From NCBI GenBank assembly GCA_025352995.1, contig JANXRN010000080.1, positions 1 through 35,572 of the forward strand: a stretch of 35,572 nt of DNA. Reading direction: 5' to 3'. The notes under the pieces were generated by a model. That model was not told where the DNA came from and ran no database searches. It saw nothing but the letters and a program-made list of their open reading frames with translations. Position 1 is the stretch's first letter. Every line of letters starts with the position of its first letter. Of this stretch, positions 19,797 through 28,824 are shown in pieces. This stretch comes from Acetobacteraceae bacterium (GTDB lineage: Bacteria > Pseudomonadota > Alphaproteobacteria > Acetobacterales > Acetobacteraceae). Position numbers and translations under genes: made by a program.

Positions 19797-20792
19797 TCAG
19801 CCCCCGAACCGGTCCCGCCAGGACGGCAGCGCGCCGGGGTAAGGCAGCGCGGTCGCTTCATAAACGCCGCGCGCGATCGCCCGGGCCATGACCAGGGTGG
19901 CGAGATGGCCAATCTCGTTGAGTTCGCCAGGATCGACCATCGGACGGCGGCAGGTGGCGGCAGCGAAAACGCAATCGCCATCGGATGGTGCATGGGCCGG
20001 CAACAGCGCGCGGGCCAGGCCGTCATTGGCCATGATGGCGAGGCGTTTGGCCTGCGACTTGGTCAAGGTCGCGTCGGTGGCAACCAGCCCGATGGTAGTC
20101 GCGGTCCCCTGCGGTAGCGCGCCCTTGAGCCGCATGCGGAGATCATCGGCCACCACCTGCGCGGGAAGCCCCCTCCCCCCAAATTCGGCGTTCACTTCAT
20201 AGGGCGCGGCCCAGAAATGCGGGCCATCACCGATCATCGGCGTCCCCACTGCGTTGACCGCAACGATAGCCGCAACGGTATGGCCGGACGCCGTGCGCGC
20301 ACTCGCCGAACCCAGCCCGCCCTTGACGCCAGGGACGGTCGCGCCGGTGCCAGCGCCGACCGTGCCGAGCGCGAATTCCCCCGGAGCCGCCGCGCAGGCC
20401 GCCCCGTAGCCAAGATCGCGGTACGGCGAATGCAGCCCCCAATCCTTGTTGCCGCCATTGAGCAGGTCGAACAAAATCGCCTGGCTGACGATCGGAACGA
20501 CCGCCTCGCGCGCCCGCCAGCCGCGGCCCTGCGCGCGCAGATGGGCCTGCACCCCGCCCGCCGCATCCAAGCCGAACGCCGAACCGCCCGACAGCACGAA
20601 CGCGTTGACGCCCGGGATCGTGGCCTCTGGTTCTAATAACCTTGTATCGCGCGTGCCAGGAGAGCCGCCAAGCACCACGCAAGACGCCACCGTCATTTCA
20701 TCAAACAAAATCGCGGTAACACCAGAGCCAAGCGCGAGATCGGTCGCGTGGCCGACGGATATGCCGGCCACATCGGTGAGCAAATTGCGCAT
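19797..20792 (-). CDS. P1 family peptidase (DmpA-like aminopeptidase)
   Basis: NLLTDVAGISVGHATD, FVLSGGSAFGLDAAGGV, GTVGAGTGATVPGVKGGLGSAS. Confidence 0.88.
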   Translation of the reverse strand: MRNLLTDVAGISVGHATDLALGSGVTAILFDEMTVASCVVLGGSPGTRDTRLLEPEATIPGVNAFVLSGGSAFGLDAAGGVQAHLRAQGRGWRAREAVVPIVSQAILFDLLNGGNKDWGLHSPYRDLGYGAACAAAPGEFALGTVGAGTGATVPGVKGGLGSASARTASGHTVAAIVAVNAVGTPMIGDGPHFWAAPYEVNAEFGGRGLPAQVVADDLRMRLKGALPQGTATTIGLVATDATLTKSQAKRLAIMANDGLARALLPAHAPSDGDCVFAAATCRRPMVDPGELNEIGHLATLVMARAIARGVYEATALPYPGALPSWRDRFGG

Positions 20793-21577
20793 TACTGATT
20801 GGTCGCCGGCTGATAGGTGCCGATCGAGTTGCCGCCATCAACCGCGATCGCGGTGCCGGTGATGTAGGACGCCGCCGGTGAACACAAGAACATCACCGCG
20901 GACGCGGTATCATCCGGCCCGGAATTGCGGGCGAGCGGGATGCGCGCCGTCATCCGGTCAACATAGTCCGGCGGCAAATACGAAAAATCACTGCCCGGCG
21001 CGAAGCCAGGTTCGACCACGTTGACGCGAATTTTGTGCGGAGCGAGCTCCAGCGCCTGGCCCTTCGACAGCCGCTCCAAGGCAGTTTTGGACATGCAGTA
21101 AGTAACCGACCCGGTCGGCATCTGCCGCGCCGCCCCCGAACCGATATTGATGAATACGCCCTGAACCCGTTCGGCGATCATCAGCCGCGCCATCGCCTGG
21201 GTCACCAGGAAGGGCGCGCGAACATTAACCGACATGATGCGATCGAACTCAGCCTCGGCCAGATGCAGCAGTTCGCCCGTGCGCGGATAAACCCCGGCAT
21301 TATTGATCACGATGTCGGGCGCACCCCAGGCGGCGGCAATTGTTGCGGCAAGGTCCTGGATTGAGGCGGACTCCGTCAGTTCCGTCGCGTGGCGCAAAGT
21401 CGTCGCGGGATCGAGCCCGAGGCGCGCCACCACGTCATCGAGCAAATCGCCCCGCATATCGGACAGGCAGAGCGTCGCGCCAGCGCGGGCGAAGCCGGCC
21501 GCGATCCAACCGCCATAAATGCCCGCCGCCCCCGTGATCACGACCCGCTTGCCACGGAAATCATCGCCAAATTGCAT
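20792..21577 (-). CDS. SDR-family oxidoreductase
   Basis: GKRVVITGAAGIYGGWIAAGF, INNAGVYPR, YCMSKTALERLSK; TAATG overlap with the P1 peptidase gene. Confidence 0.88.
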   Translation of the reverse strand: MQFGDDFRGKRVVITGAAGIYGGWIAAGFARAGATLCLSDMRGDLLDDVVARLGLDPATTLRHATELTESASIQDLAATIAAAWGAPDIVINNAGVYPRTGELLHLAEAEFDRIMSVNVRAPFLVTQAMARLMIAERVQGVFINIGSGAARQMPTGSVTYCMSKTALERLSKGQALELAPHKIRVNVVEPGFAPGSDFSYLPPDYVDRMTARIPLARNSGPDDTASAVMFLCSPAASYITGTAIAVDGGNSIGTYQPATNQ

Positions 21578-21696
21578 TCGTTGGGTCCTTGCCGGAAATT
21601 TGCTCACCGTATCGCAGCCCAGGCATAGCAACGGCGCAAGTATATTCGGAAATGGGAATGCGTTATGCCGTTTCGGTGTGATCTGAGGAGAAAACC

Positions 21697-22062
21697 ATGA
21701 CCCGTTTTTCCGCCGTGCTTGCCGCAATGTTACTGACCAGCCTGCCAGCAATCGCGGGCGATGTGGCGAACGGGACGAAAATCGTCAAGACACAATGCGG
21801 CGCCTGCCATCGGGTGGAAGCCGGTAAAAACCTGATCGGCCCAAGCCTGTTCGGCATCGTCGGCCGGCCTTCCGGCAGCGTCGCCGGGTTCAAATACTCG
21901 GCGGCCAATCAGGGCGCGAAACTGACCTGGGATGCGGCGACCTTGGATAAATATCTGGTCAACCCGCGCGAGATGGTGCCGGGAACCACGATGACCTTTG
22001 CTGGATTGAAGAACGAAACCCAGCGGGCTGACGTGATCGCTTATCTGGAGACGTTGAAGTAA
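21697..22062 (+). CDS. Soluble c-type cytochrome (c2/c552-like)
   Basis: 121 aa, signal peptide, CGACH, GPSLFGIVGRPSGSVAGFKYS. Confidence 0.9.
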   Translation: MTRFSAVLAAMLLTSLPAIAGDVANGTKIVKTQCGACHRVEAGKNLIGPSLFGIVGRPSGSVAGFKYSAANQGAKLTWDAATLDKYLVNPREMVPGTTMTFAGLKNETQRADVIAYLETLK

Positions 22063-22165
22063 GCGATTCTTCTTTTTGTGAACAAAAAGAAGCAAAAAAA
22101 CTTTCCTACGTTACTGCCTGGCCGTTGGGTTGGGAATTCTCACAATTTATTAACAAATCGAAACA

Positions 22166-22197
22166 AATAAGGCGCAAAAAGCCCCAAACGCCTTATT
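22166..22197 (-). terminator. Putative intrinsic terminator overlapping the stop codon of the element ORF
   Basis: 9-bp perfect arms AATAAGGCG / CGCCTTATT, 14-nt loop; minus-strand reading continues into TGTTTCGATTTG. Confidence 0.5.
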
Positions 22198-22732
22198 GCC
22201 ATTCCAGCCTACCGGTCGGGCCGACGATCATCTTCGCCTGCTTCACCGCTTCCACCCATGCCGGCGGAGGCCAAACCACCTCCCGCTGCACCTTCGCGGC
22301 GATCTTTCCAGCCGGCACGAACAGCATTCGCGCCAACACGCCCACAATCTTCCGCGCCTGCGGAACCTCGGCAAGGAACCGCGCGCACTCCTCCTGACTG
22401 ACCATCAACTGCCAATCGCCCAGCTTCTGATGAATGTCCGGCATCCGCGCCGCCAGCCAGCCATGTCCCTCGGGGAAGCTGATCTTCGGCGAGCGCACCC
22501 GGTCCTTGCGCTTGCCCTTCTCGGAATCCTGCGCCCGTGGCGCCGGCAGAGTGCCCGCCCGCCACTGCGCGATAAGCCGCTCCAACCGCCGCCCCATGCG
22601 CCCGACGCGATTCCACAGCTCCCGGAAGAAGTCCGGCTTGCTCTGGTCGCGCAGCGACAGCACGCCAATGGCGGCCTGCAGCAACGTGAAGAAGGGAAGG
22701 AATGAAACCATGGGCCGACCATACATGTTCAT
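22193..22732 (-). CDS. Hypothetical basic protein carried inside the inverted-repeat-bounded element
   Basis: ORF track 209 aa; start moved to MNMYGRPMVSFLPFF because the longer form begins with GTG inside the terminal hairpin; no family recognised. Confidence 0.55.
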   Translation of the reverse strand: MNMYGRPMVSFLPFFTLLQAAIGVLSLRDQSKPDFFRELWNRVGRMGRRLERLIAQWRAGTLPAPRAQDSEKGKRKDRVRSPKISFPEGHGWLAARMPDIHQKLGDWQLMVSQEECARFLAEVPQARKIVGVLARMLFVPAGKIAAKVQREVVWPPPAWVEAVKQAKMIVGPTGRLEWQ

Positions 22733-22885
22733 GATATGTTCCGTCAAGCTTTTTTCATGAGTTCCCGACCCAACGGGTAGGCAGTGCCGTCGGAAAAAGT
22801 TTTTTTGGTTCTTTTTGTTCACAAAAAGAACTTCTTGCCTTCTGACTTCTCTTGCCTGGGAGCCTTTCTAAACAAAGAAGCCCCT

Positions 22886-23749
22886 CTACTCCCCCTCCGC
22901 CAGCGTTTCCGCCGCCCGCCGCAGTCCCGCGTAACTCCGCGCCGAAAACGGCAGCATCCCGACATAGACCAGCCCGGCCGCTGCCAGCGCCGCCCAGGGA
23001 TCGGCCACCAGCAGTGCCGCGAACAGCCCGGTTCCGAGCAGCATTGGCAGCACGTAGCGGGTTGGCACCTTGAAGTTTTTGAAGCTCCACACCGGCAAGG
23101 TGGACACCAGCAGCACCGCGACCCCGACCAGGGTTGCCGCCACCACCGCGGGGAACTGCATAGCGGCCAGCAACCAGTCCCAGTGCATCACTTGCGCTTC
23201 CAGCCCGACGAACAGCGGGAACAGCACCAGCCCGGCGCCGGCGGGGGCGGGAACGCCGGTAAAGAAATTATAGGTGAAGGCCGGGTGTGCCGGGCCGTCG
23301 ATCGCGGCGTTGAAGCGCGCCAGCCGCAGCGCCATGCAGACCGCGAACATCAGGCACGGGGTGAAGCCGTAGCCGTGCCAGGATTGCAGGCTCCACAGAT
23401 AAAGGATGAACGCCGGCGCCACGCCGAAGCAGACGAAATCGGCCAGGCTGTCGAATTCGGCGCCGAAGCGGGAGGTCGCTTTGAGCAGCCGGGCGAGCCG
23501 GCCATCCAGCCCATCGATGACGGCAGCGACCACGATGGCGACGGCGGCCGCACCGAAGCGGCCTTCAAGGGCGAAGCGCATCCCGGTAAGGCCGGAGCAC
23601 AGGCCGAGCATGGTCAGCAAATTGGGGATCATGCGGTTGAAAGACGGCCCGCTGAAGCGCGGCCGGCCGCGGGGGCGCAATTTACCTTTCAGCCGCCCCC
23701 CAAAGCGCTGGATGGGGGAAATCACCGGACGTGGCGCCCGTTCACTCAT
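22886..23749 (-). CDS. pssA: CDP-diacylglycerol--serine O-phosphatidyltransferase
   Basis: DGLDGRLARLLKATSRFGAEFDSLADFVCFGVAPAF (CDP-alcohol phosphatidyltransferase motif); ATGA overlap with psd. Confidence 0.9.
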   Translation of the reverse strand: MSERAPRPVISPIQRFGGRLKGKLRPRGRPRFSGPSFNRMIPNLLTMLGLCSGLTGMRFALEGRFGAAAVAIVVAAVIDGLDGRLARLLKATSRFGAEFDSLADFVCFGVAPAFILYLWSLQSWHGYGFTPCLMFAVCMALRLARFNAAIDGPAHPAFTYNFFTGVPAPAGAGLVLFPLFVGLEAQVMHWDWLLAAMQFPAVVAATLVGVAVLLVSTLPVWSFKNFKVPTRYVLPMLLGTGLFAALLVADPWAALAAAGLVYVGMLPFSARSYAGLRRAAETLAEGE

Positions 23750-24417
23750 GCGGATAGTTCCGCGACCACGGTTTCCGCCCCGATCATGGTCTGGCCGACC
23801 ACCACCAGCGGCATCACGCCATGCGGCAGATAGACATCGGTGCGGCTGCCGAAGCGGATAATCCCGAAGCGGTCCCCGGCGCGCACGGTTTGGCCTTCAT
23901 GCACGTCGCACAAAATCCGCCGCGCGATCAGGCCGGCGATCTGAACCACGGCGAGGTCTCGGCCATCGGGCAAGCGAATGGCAAGGGCGTTGCGTTCATT
24001 GTCGGTGCTTGCTTTGTCGAGATTGGCGCTGAGATATTTGCCATGGCGATAGGCAATCCGCGTCACCACCCCATCGACCGGCACGCGGTTGACGTGAACA
24101 TCGAGCACCGACAGGAAAATCGCCACCCGCCAGCGCGGCTCCGCACCCAGGCCGAGTTCTTCGGGCGGGGCTGCCATGACCACCGACACGACATGCCCAT
24201 CCGCCGGCGCCAGCACCAGATTGGGCCTGGGCGGCACCACCCGTTCCGGATCGCGGAAGAAATAAAAGCAGAATGCGGCGAAAATCACCCCGAGCCAGGC
24301 AAGCCACGGGGCCACGATCAGCCCGACCACCACCGCGACGGCGCCACCCGCGATGAACGGCCGGCCGGCAGGGTGCGGCGGGGACAGAACGAGTTTCAGA
24401 GATTCGGCAAGGGCCAT
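23746..24417 (-). CDS. psd: Phosphatidylserine decarboxylase proenzyme
   Basis: 223 aa; FFRDPERVVPPRPNLVLAPADG, IRFGSRTDVYLPHG (GS cleavage site). Confidence 0.9.
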   Translation of the reverse strand: MALAESLKLVLSPPHPAGRPFIAGGAVAVVVGLIVAPWLAWLGVIFAAFCFYFFRDPERVVPPRPNLVLAPADGHVVSVVMAAPPEELGLGAEPRWRVAIFLSVLDVHVNRVPVDGVVTRIAYRHGKYLSANLDKASTDNERNALAIRLPDGRDLAVVQIAGLIARRILCDVHEGQTVRAGDRFGIIRFGSRTDVYLPHGVMPLVVVGQTMIGAETVVAELSA

Positions 24418-24507
24418 GGTGATTTTGTGCTCCGGGGGCCGTGTTTATGGAAGTTTCACCTTTGTCGGGCAAGAGAGTTCCGCCTTGGCTGGCAAAGGAG
24501 AGTGTGA

Positions 24508-24957
24508 ATGCCCTTCGACGCACCGCTGACCCTGGGTCCGTTCCAGGTCGATCGCGACGGCCGCCTAAGCCCGATGTCCGCCGAGACGTTCCCGACCTTC
24601 AACGTAACCTGGATGGGCCGCCAGGTCTGGGCGACGATGATCGGCGCTGGCGGCGGCCTCAGGCTCAGCGTCGTTGCCGGACGGGTGCCGAGCACGGCTG
24701 GCGCGATGGAAGACCGACGGCGGGGCGTGCTGGGCGCGGTGGGCCGCCTTCCGGCGCTGCTGCCGGATGACTGGACCGCGCGGTTGCAGGCCGATCACCG
24801 GGTGGTGCTGGCCAGCGAGGTGACGATCGCGATGCCGCCCACCGTTACCGAACTGGTGACCGCGCTGACCTTGTTTCTGCTCAGCCTGACGCCTTATCTC
24901 GAGCTGCTGGACGGCACCGGCCTGGCGTCCACCCGCACTGGCGTGGCGAAGACCTGA
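24508..24957 (+). CDS. Hypothetical protein
   Basis: 149 aa ORF MPFDAPLTLGPFQVDRDGRLSPMSAETFPTFNV..., divergent from psd; C-terminus overlaps the LysM gene on the other strand. Confidence 0.6.
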   Translation: MPFDAPLTLGPFQVDRDGRLSPMSAETFPTFNVTWMGRQVWATMIGAGGGLRLSVVAGRVPSTAGAMEDRRRGVLGAVGRLPALLPDDWTARLQADHRVVLASEVTIAMPPTVTELVTALTLFLLSLTPYLELLDGTGLASTRTGVAKT

Positions 24958-25970
24958 CCGGGGAAAATCAAGTCCGGGTCGCGGATCTGGCTGAGATTGG
25001 CCTGATAAATGTCGGTATAGTGAATGCCGGCGCCATAACGCTTCCGCGCGATGCGCCACAGGCTTTCACCCGGCTGCACCACCACGCTCTGCGCCCCGAC
25101 GATCGGCACTTCCGCAGGAAGCACGCGGCGGAACGGCGCTTCGACCCGCGCCGCGACAGCCCCGTTGGCGGCAAGTTGATCGAGGCGCAGCGTATGATCG
25201 CCAGGCGGCACCGCATTGGTTGGCCCGATGACCCAGCTGCCGTCCGGCGCCGTTATAACTTTTCCAAAGGAGCGGTTGTCGACGTAAATCTGGATCGGGG
25301 TGGCAGGGTCGGCGGTGCCGGAAAAGCGGATCGCGCCGGCGGCGTCATAATCAACCGTGCCGAGCGTCAAGCCCTTGCGCGCGGGGGGCGCACCAACCGG
25401 CGCGGGCGCCTGTAACACGCGCGGGGCCGCGTCTGGCGGAGTTAGCACCACCAAGGGCGTCGCCATGGTGGGCGGATTGGCCTGCGCGATTTGCACTTGC
25501 GGCGCCGGCGGCACCACCACAATAACCGGGGCTGCGGCCTGGACTGCCGGCTGGTCGCCGGTTCGCGCCGACAACGTCAATTCCTGGGCGCCTGGTGCAA
25601 TCGGCTTATCCGGCAGCACCACGAACTGGCCTTGCTGATCGGCCCGGGCGTGGCCGATCTCCTGACCATTTTGCTGCACGCTAACCTCCGCCCCCGGCGC
25701 CGCGCGTCCGGCGATGACGGTGTTGCCTTGTGGGTTGACGCGAACAATGTCGAAGCTGGGTGCCGTGGGGGCTGCCGCGGCGGGCGCAGGCGCCTGCGCA
25801 ACGACAGTGGATGCAACCGGGGCAATGGAAGCCGACGGCACCTCGATCGGCGGGGTTCGATGGCTCGCGCTGCCCCACCAGACTGCGAGCCCGAGAAGGG
25901 CAGCACCGGCAACCAGGCCTGCCACGCGCCACGGGTTCGAACGGCGGAGTCTGACCGGTTCTTGTGCCAT
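24894..25970 (-). CDS. LysM peptidoglycan-binding domain protein
   Basis: N-terminal TM; C-terminal VVQPGESLWRIARKRYGAGIHYTDIYQANLSQIRDPDLIFPGQVF (LysM); start placed at MAQEPVRLRRS. Confidence 0.85.
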   Translation of the reverse strand: MAQEPVRLRRSNPWRVAGLVAGAALLGLAVWWGSASHRTPPIEVPSASIAPVASTVVAQAPAPAAAAPTAPSFDIVRVNPQGNTVIAGRAAPGAEVSVQQNGQEIGHARADQQGQFVVLPDKPIAPGAQELTLSARTGDQPAVQAAAPVIVVVPPAPQVQIAQANPPTMATPLVVLTPPDAAPRVLQAPAPVGAPPARKGLTLGTVDYDAAGAIRFSGTADPATPIQIYVDNRSFGKVITAPDGSWVIGPTNAVPPGDHTLRLDQLAANGAVAARVEAPFRRVLPAEVPIVGAQSVVVQPGESLWRIARKRYGAGIHYTDIYQANLSQIRDPDLIFPGQVFATPVRVDARPVPSSSSR

Positions 25971-26080
25971 AACCGGGACAGTATCTTGCAAAAGAAGCTG
26001 CGTCACCCTTTGTTCGCAGCCGGTTGATGGAATAGAAACACCGGCAACTCTGTCCACATGGCAGAAGAAGGAAACCACCA

Positions 26081-26764
26081 ATGGCGCCTCGCAAGCCGAA
26101 TTCGGGTCTGATCCTGCCGATGCGGATTTGGGATGTGCCAACCAGGCTGTTCCATTGGGTGCTGGTGCTGCTGATTGCCGGCAGCTACGTGACGATCAAA
26201 ACCAACATGCTGGCGCTGCATAAACTGTGTGGCGAAGCGATCCTGGCCCTGGTGCTGTGGCGCCTGGTGTGGGGGCTGGTGGGAAGCGAAACCGCGCGCT
26301 TCAGCCAATTCATCAAAAGCCCGATCGCCGCGATCCAGCATTTGCTGCATTTCCCGCGTCGCGAACCCGATACCCAGATCGGCCATAATGAGGCTGGGGG
26401 CTGGATGGTGCTGGGCATACTGGCGCTGCTGCTGGCGCAAATCGGCACCGGGCTGTTTGGGAAGAACGAGGAAGATTTCGTCGAAGGCCCGCTGTCAAAA
26501 CTGATCGCCGGGCCGTTGAGCGAGAAGTTGATGGGCTTTCATTTGGTGATTTTCAACGCCATCGAGATCGTGGTGCTGCTGCATGTGATCGCGATCATCG
26601 CTTACGCAGTGGTCAAGCGGCACGATCTGGTGCGGCCGATGTTCACCGGCAAGAAGCGCCTGCCGGCAGCAACGCCATCGCCACGAATGGCAAGCTCGAT
26701 GCTGGCAGGGGCGATCCTGGTGATCGCGGCTTGTGTGGTCTGGTTCGTCGTCACCAAACTTTAG
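26081..26764 (+). CDS. Cytochrome b561-family / b-type cytochrome membrane protein
   Basis: 227 aa; IWDVPTRLFHWVLVLLI, GFHLVIFNAIEIVVLLHVIAII. Confidence 0.85.
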   Translation: MAPRKPNSGLILPMRIWDVPTRLFHWVLVLLIAGSYVTIKTNMLALHKLCGEAILALVLWRLVWGLVGSETARFSQFIKSPIAAIQHLLHFPRREPDTQIGHNEAGGWMVLGILALLLAQIGTGLFGKNEEDFVEGPLSKLIAGPLSEKLMGFHLVIFNAIEIVVLLHVIAIIAYAVVKRHDLVRPMFTGKKRLPAATPSPRMASSMLAGAILVIAACVVWFVVTKL

Positions 26765-27210
26765 AAATCCGCCCTGAATTTCAGGTGGCAGGACCGGCAA
26801 GCATCGGCGGTCTGGGCAAGTGCGGCCGGCCGGGCTGACGGATCATCCGCACGCAAGGCACGGGCGAGCGCGGCGGCATCGTCCATCAGGCGGGCAAGAC
26901 GGCGATTGAACTCGGCCGGGTCGGTCCAGATGTCGTCGAGTGCGGCGGATTTCAGCCCGGCGCTGCGGCCGCTATTGGGCGGGAACAATGCCGTCATCTT
27001 ACGTGCCCAGTCGGCAATGGCGCGGGCGTACAGCGTGGCGGTGTCGAGGTCGCTATTGGTTTCGATGGCGCGTTTGATGATGGTCATCGCGTCATCGGCC
27101 GATTTCATCCCGGACTGACGTTCGATAGCGGCCTCAATCGGGCTGAGCTGGGCGTGCGCCAGGATGGGGAGCGTGAGCAGGCAGCAGGCAATCAGGACAT
27201 GGAATTTCAT
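26761..27210 (-). CDS. Cytochrome c' family protein (copy 1)
   Basis: MKFHVLIACCLLTLPILAHA signal peptide; C-terminal CRSCHLKFR haem motif; start placed at 27210. Confidence 0.82.
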   Translation of the reverse strand: MKFHVLIACCLLTLPILAHAQLSPIEAAIERQSGMKSADDAMTIIKRAIETNSDLDTATLYARAIADWARKMTALFPPNSGRSAGLKSAALDDIWTDPAEFNRRLARLMDDAAALARALRADDPSARPAALAQTADACRSCHLKFRADF

Positions 27211-27251
27211 CGGTAGGCTTCTGATCCAAGGGGGGACCGCGCGCAAACAAA

Positions 27252-27278
27252 AACCCGGAGGACGACGCCCTCCGGGTT
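27252..27278 (-). terminator. Intrinsic terminator downstream of the second cytochrome c' gene
   Basis: Minus strand AACCCGGAGG-gcgtcgt-CCTCCGGGTT followed by TTTGTTTG. Confidence 0.8.
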
Positions 27279-27298
27279 CGCTGTCGGCCAGGACAGGA

Positions 27299-27763
27299 TC
27301 AGATCTTGGCGCGGTAGGTGCGATGGCAGGCGCCGCACGCGCCGCCGGTGGCCGCGAACGCCGCGGTCGCCGCGGTTTTGTCATTGGCTTTGAGGGCGGC
27401 CATCAACTTGTCGGCCTCAGCACCGAGATTGGCGGCCAGTTTCTCGAAATCACCTTTGCTGACCCAGATTTCCGGCAGAGCGTTGGTTTTGACGCCGGAT
27501 TCCGGGCCGCTGCCGGCCGGGAAGACGCTCGCCATCTTGCGGCCCCAGTCTGCAACGCCCTGGGCGTTGGTCGCAACGCCGGTAAGGTCGCCGCCAGCAT
27601 CGAGCGCCTTCTTGATCGCGCCCATATTGCCGCCGCCTTGTTTCATGCTGGCCTGGCGGCCGGCAATCACTTCGCCAAAGGCACCCTGGGCCTGGGCGAA
27701 ACCCGCGCCCGCCACAACCGCCGCCAACGCCAAGCCGCCAAAAATCAATCCGAAACGACGCAT
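27299..27763 (-). CDS. Cytochrome c' (copy 2)
   Basis: Signal peptide MRRFGLIFGGLALAAVVAGAGFAQAQ; GGACGACHRTYRAKI. Confidence 0.87.
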   Translation of the reverse strand: MRRFGLIFGGLALAAVVAGAGFAQAQGAFGEVIAGRQASMKQGGGNMGAIKKALDAGGDLTGVATNAQGVADWGRKMASVFPAGSGPESGVKTNALPEIWVSKGDFEKLAANLGAEADKLMAALKANDKTAATAAFAATGGACGACHRTYRAKI

Positions 27764-27903
27764 TTTAAACCCCCTCGAAATATTGCACGCAACACAGACA
27801 TACGGAGGAAGACGGCTGGGCGGCAATCTCTATTCCCTGCCAGCGCAAAGAATGATGTGCGGCGGCGTTTGTGCTATGGCGGGCGCGTCGTCAGGAGGGC
27901 GGA

Positions 27904-28485
27904 ATGATAGGGATTCAGTCGGCCGCAGTATTTTGTGGCTCGGCGGCGGGGAGCAATCCGGCGTTTGCCGCCGCTGCCGAGGCGTTGGGCGAAGGGCTCG
28001 CGGCTTTCGGCATCAAGCTGGTTTACGGCGGTGGCGGGATCGGGCTGATGGGGGTGGTGGCGCGCGCCGCACACAAGGCAGGCGGCGAATTGGTCGGCGT
28101 GATGCCGGAATTTCTGATGCAGCGGGAAGTCGCCCATATCGGCGCGGGCGAACTGATCGTCACCCCCGACATGCACACCCGCAAACGCCGGATGTTCGAA
28201 CTTGCCGACGCCTTCGTGATCCTGCCCGGCGGACTCGGAACGCTCGACGAATTCTTCGAAATTCTGACCTGGCGGCAGTTGCGGCTGCACGGCAAGGCGA
28301 TTCTGATCTGCGACGTCGCCGGCTACGCCAAGCCCTGGGTGGCGATCCTTGAAGCCGCAATCGCCAACGGGTTTGCCCAAGCCAGCGCGCGGGATTTGTT
28401 CGAAGTCATCGATGGCGTTCCGGCCCTGCTCGCGCGCCTGGCCATGCTACCCAAGCCGGTCAGCCAACAAGCAACCTTGTTATAG
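27904..28485 (+). CDS. LOG family / TIGR00730 Rossmann-fold protein
   Basis: VFCGSAAGSNPAF, YGGGGIGLMGVVA, MHTRKRRMFELADAFVILPGGLGTLDEFFE. Confidence 0.92.
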   Translation: MIGIQSAAVFCGSAAGSNPAFAAAAEALGEGLAAFGIKLVYGGGGIGLMGVVARAAHKAGGELVGVMPEFLMQREVAHIGAGELIVTPDMHTRKRRMFELADAFVILPGGLGTLDEFFEILTWRQLRLHGKAILICDVAGYAKPWVAILEAAIANGFAQASARDLFEVIDGVPALLARLAMLPKPVSQQATLL

Positions 28486-28533
28486 GACGGGGTTGCCCTT
28501 CGGGGCCGGCCCCGATATAAGCCGCCTCTCGGT

Positions 28534-28610
28534 CGGAGTGTAGCTCAGCCTGGTAGAGCACTGGTCTCGGGGTCCAGGGGCCGGAGGTTCGAATCCTCTC
28601 ACTCCGACCA
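28534..28610 (+). tRNA. tRNA-Pro (anticodon CGG), with encoded CCA
   Basis: CGGAGTGTAGCTCAGCCTGGTAGAGCACTGGTCTCGGGGTCCAGGGGCCGGAGGTTCGAATCCTCTCACTCCGACCA; cloverleaf with loop CTCGGGG. Confidence 0.92.
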
Positions 28611-28654
28611 ATTTCCCGTGTTATTGACGTGATAGGTAGTATAAGAAGAAAGCA

Positions 28655-28790
28655 GTTCTTTTTGTGAACAAAAAGAACCAAAAAAACTTTTTATCCATTC
28701 CTGGCCGTTGGCGTGCGCCCTCCGCAACCGCCAAGCGCTCGGAACCAAAGTGGAAAAGTTTTTTTGCTTCTTTTTGTGAACAAAAAGAAG
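28655..28790 (-). repeat. Short (~136 bp) hairpin-ended dispersed repeat, opposite orientation to 31607-31740
   Basis: Ends GTTCTTTTTGTGAACAAAAAGAAC and CTTCTTTTTGTGAACAAAAAGAAG; reverse complement reads ...CAAAAAAACTTTTCCACTTTGGTTCC...GCCAACGGCCAGGAATGGATAAAAAGTTTTTTTG..., matching the other copies. Confidence 0.88.
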
Positions 28791-28824
28791 ATTTTTGCTT
28801 GCTGTACTGTTCAAAGCCTTAAAA

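Larger units (their letters stand above)
22069..22831. mobile_element. Candidate ORF-bearing long form of the dispersed hairpin-ended repeat (about 763 bp, ~70-bp imperfect terminal inverted repeats)
   Basis: Left end CTTCTTTTTGTGAACAAAAAGAAGCAAAAAAACTTTCCTACGTTACTGCCTGGCCGTTGGGTTGGGAATTCT is the imperfect reverse complement of right end GAGTTCCCGACCCAACGGGTAGGCAGTGCCGTCGGAAAAAGTTTTTTTGGTTCTTTTTGTTCACAAAAAGAAC. Confidence 0.6.

Noticed and set aside
22733-22822. N-terminal extension of the element ORF (MNKKNQKNFFRRHC...)
   Set aside because: Would start with GTG inside the terminal hairpin; an internal ATG is more likely, although a hairpin-embedded start cannot be excluded.
28560-28585. T-T mismatch at the base of the tRNA-Pro anticodon loop (31-39)
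   Set aside because: Minor deviation compatible with functional tRNAs; the rest of the cloverleaf is intact.
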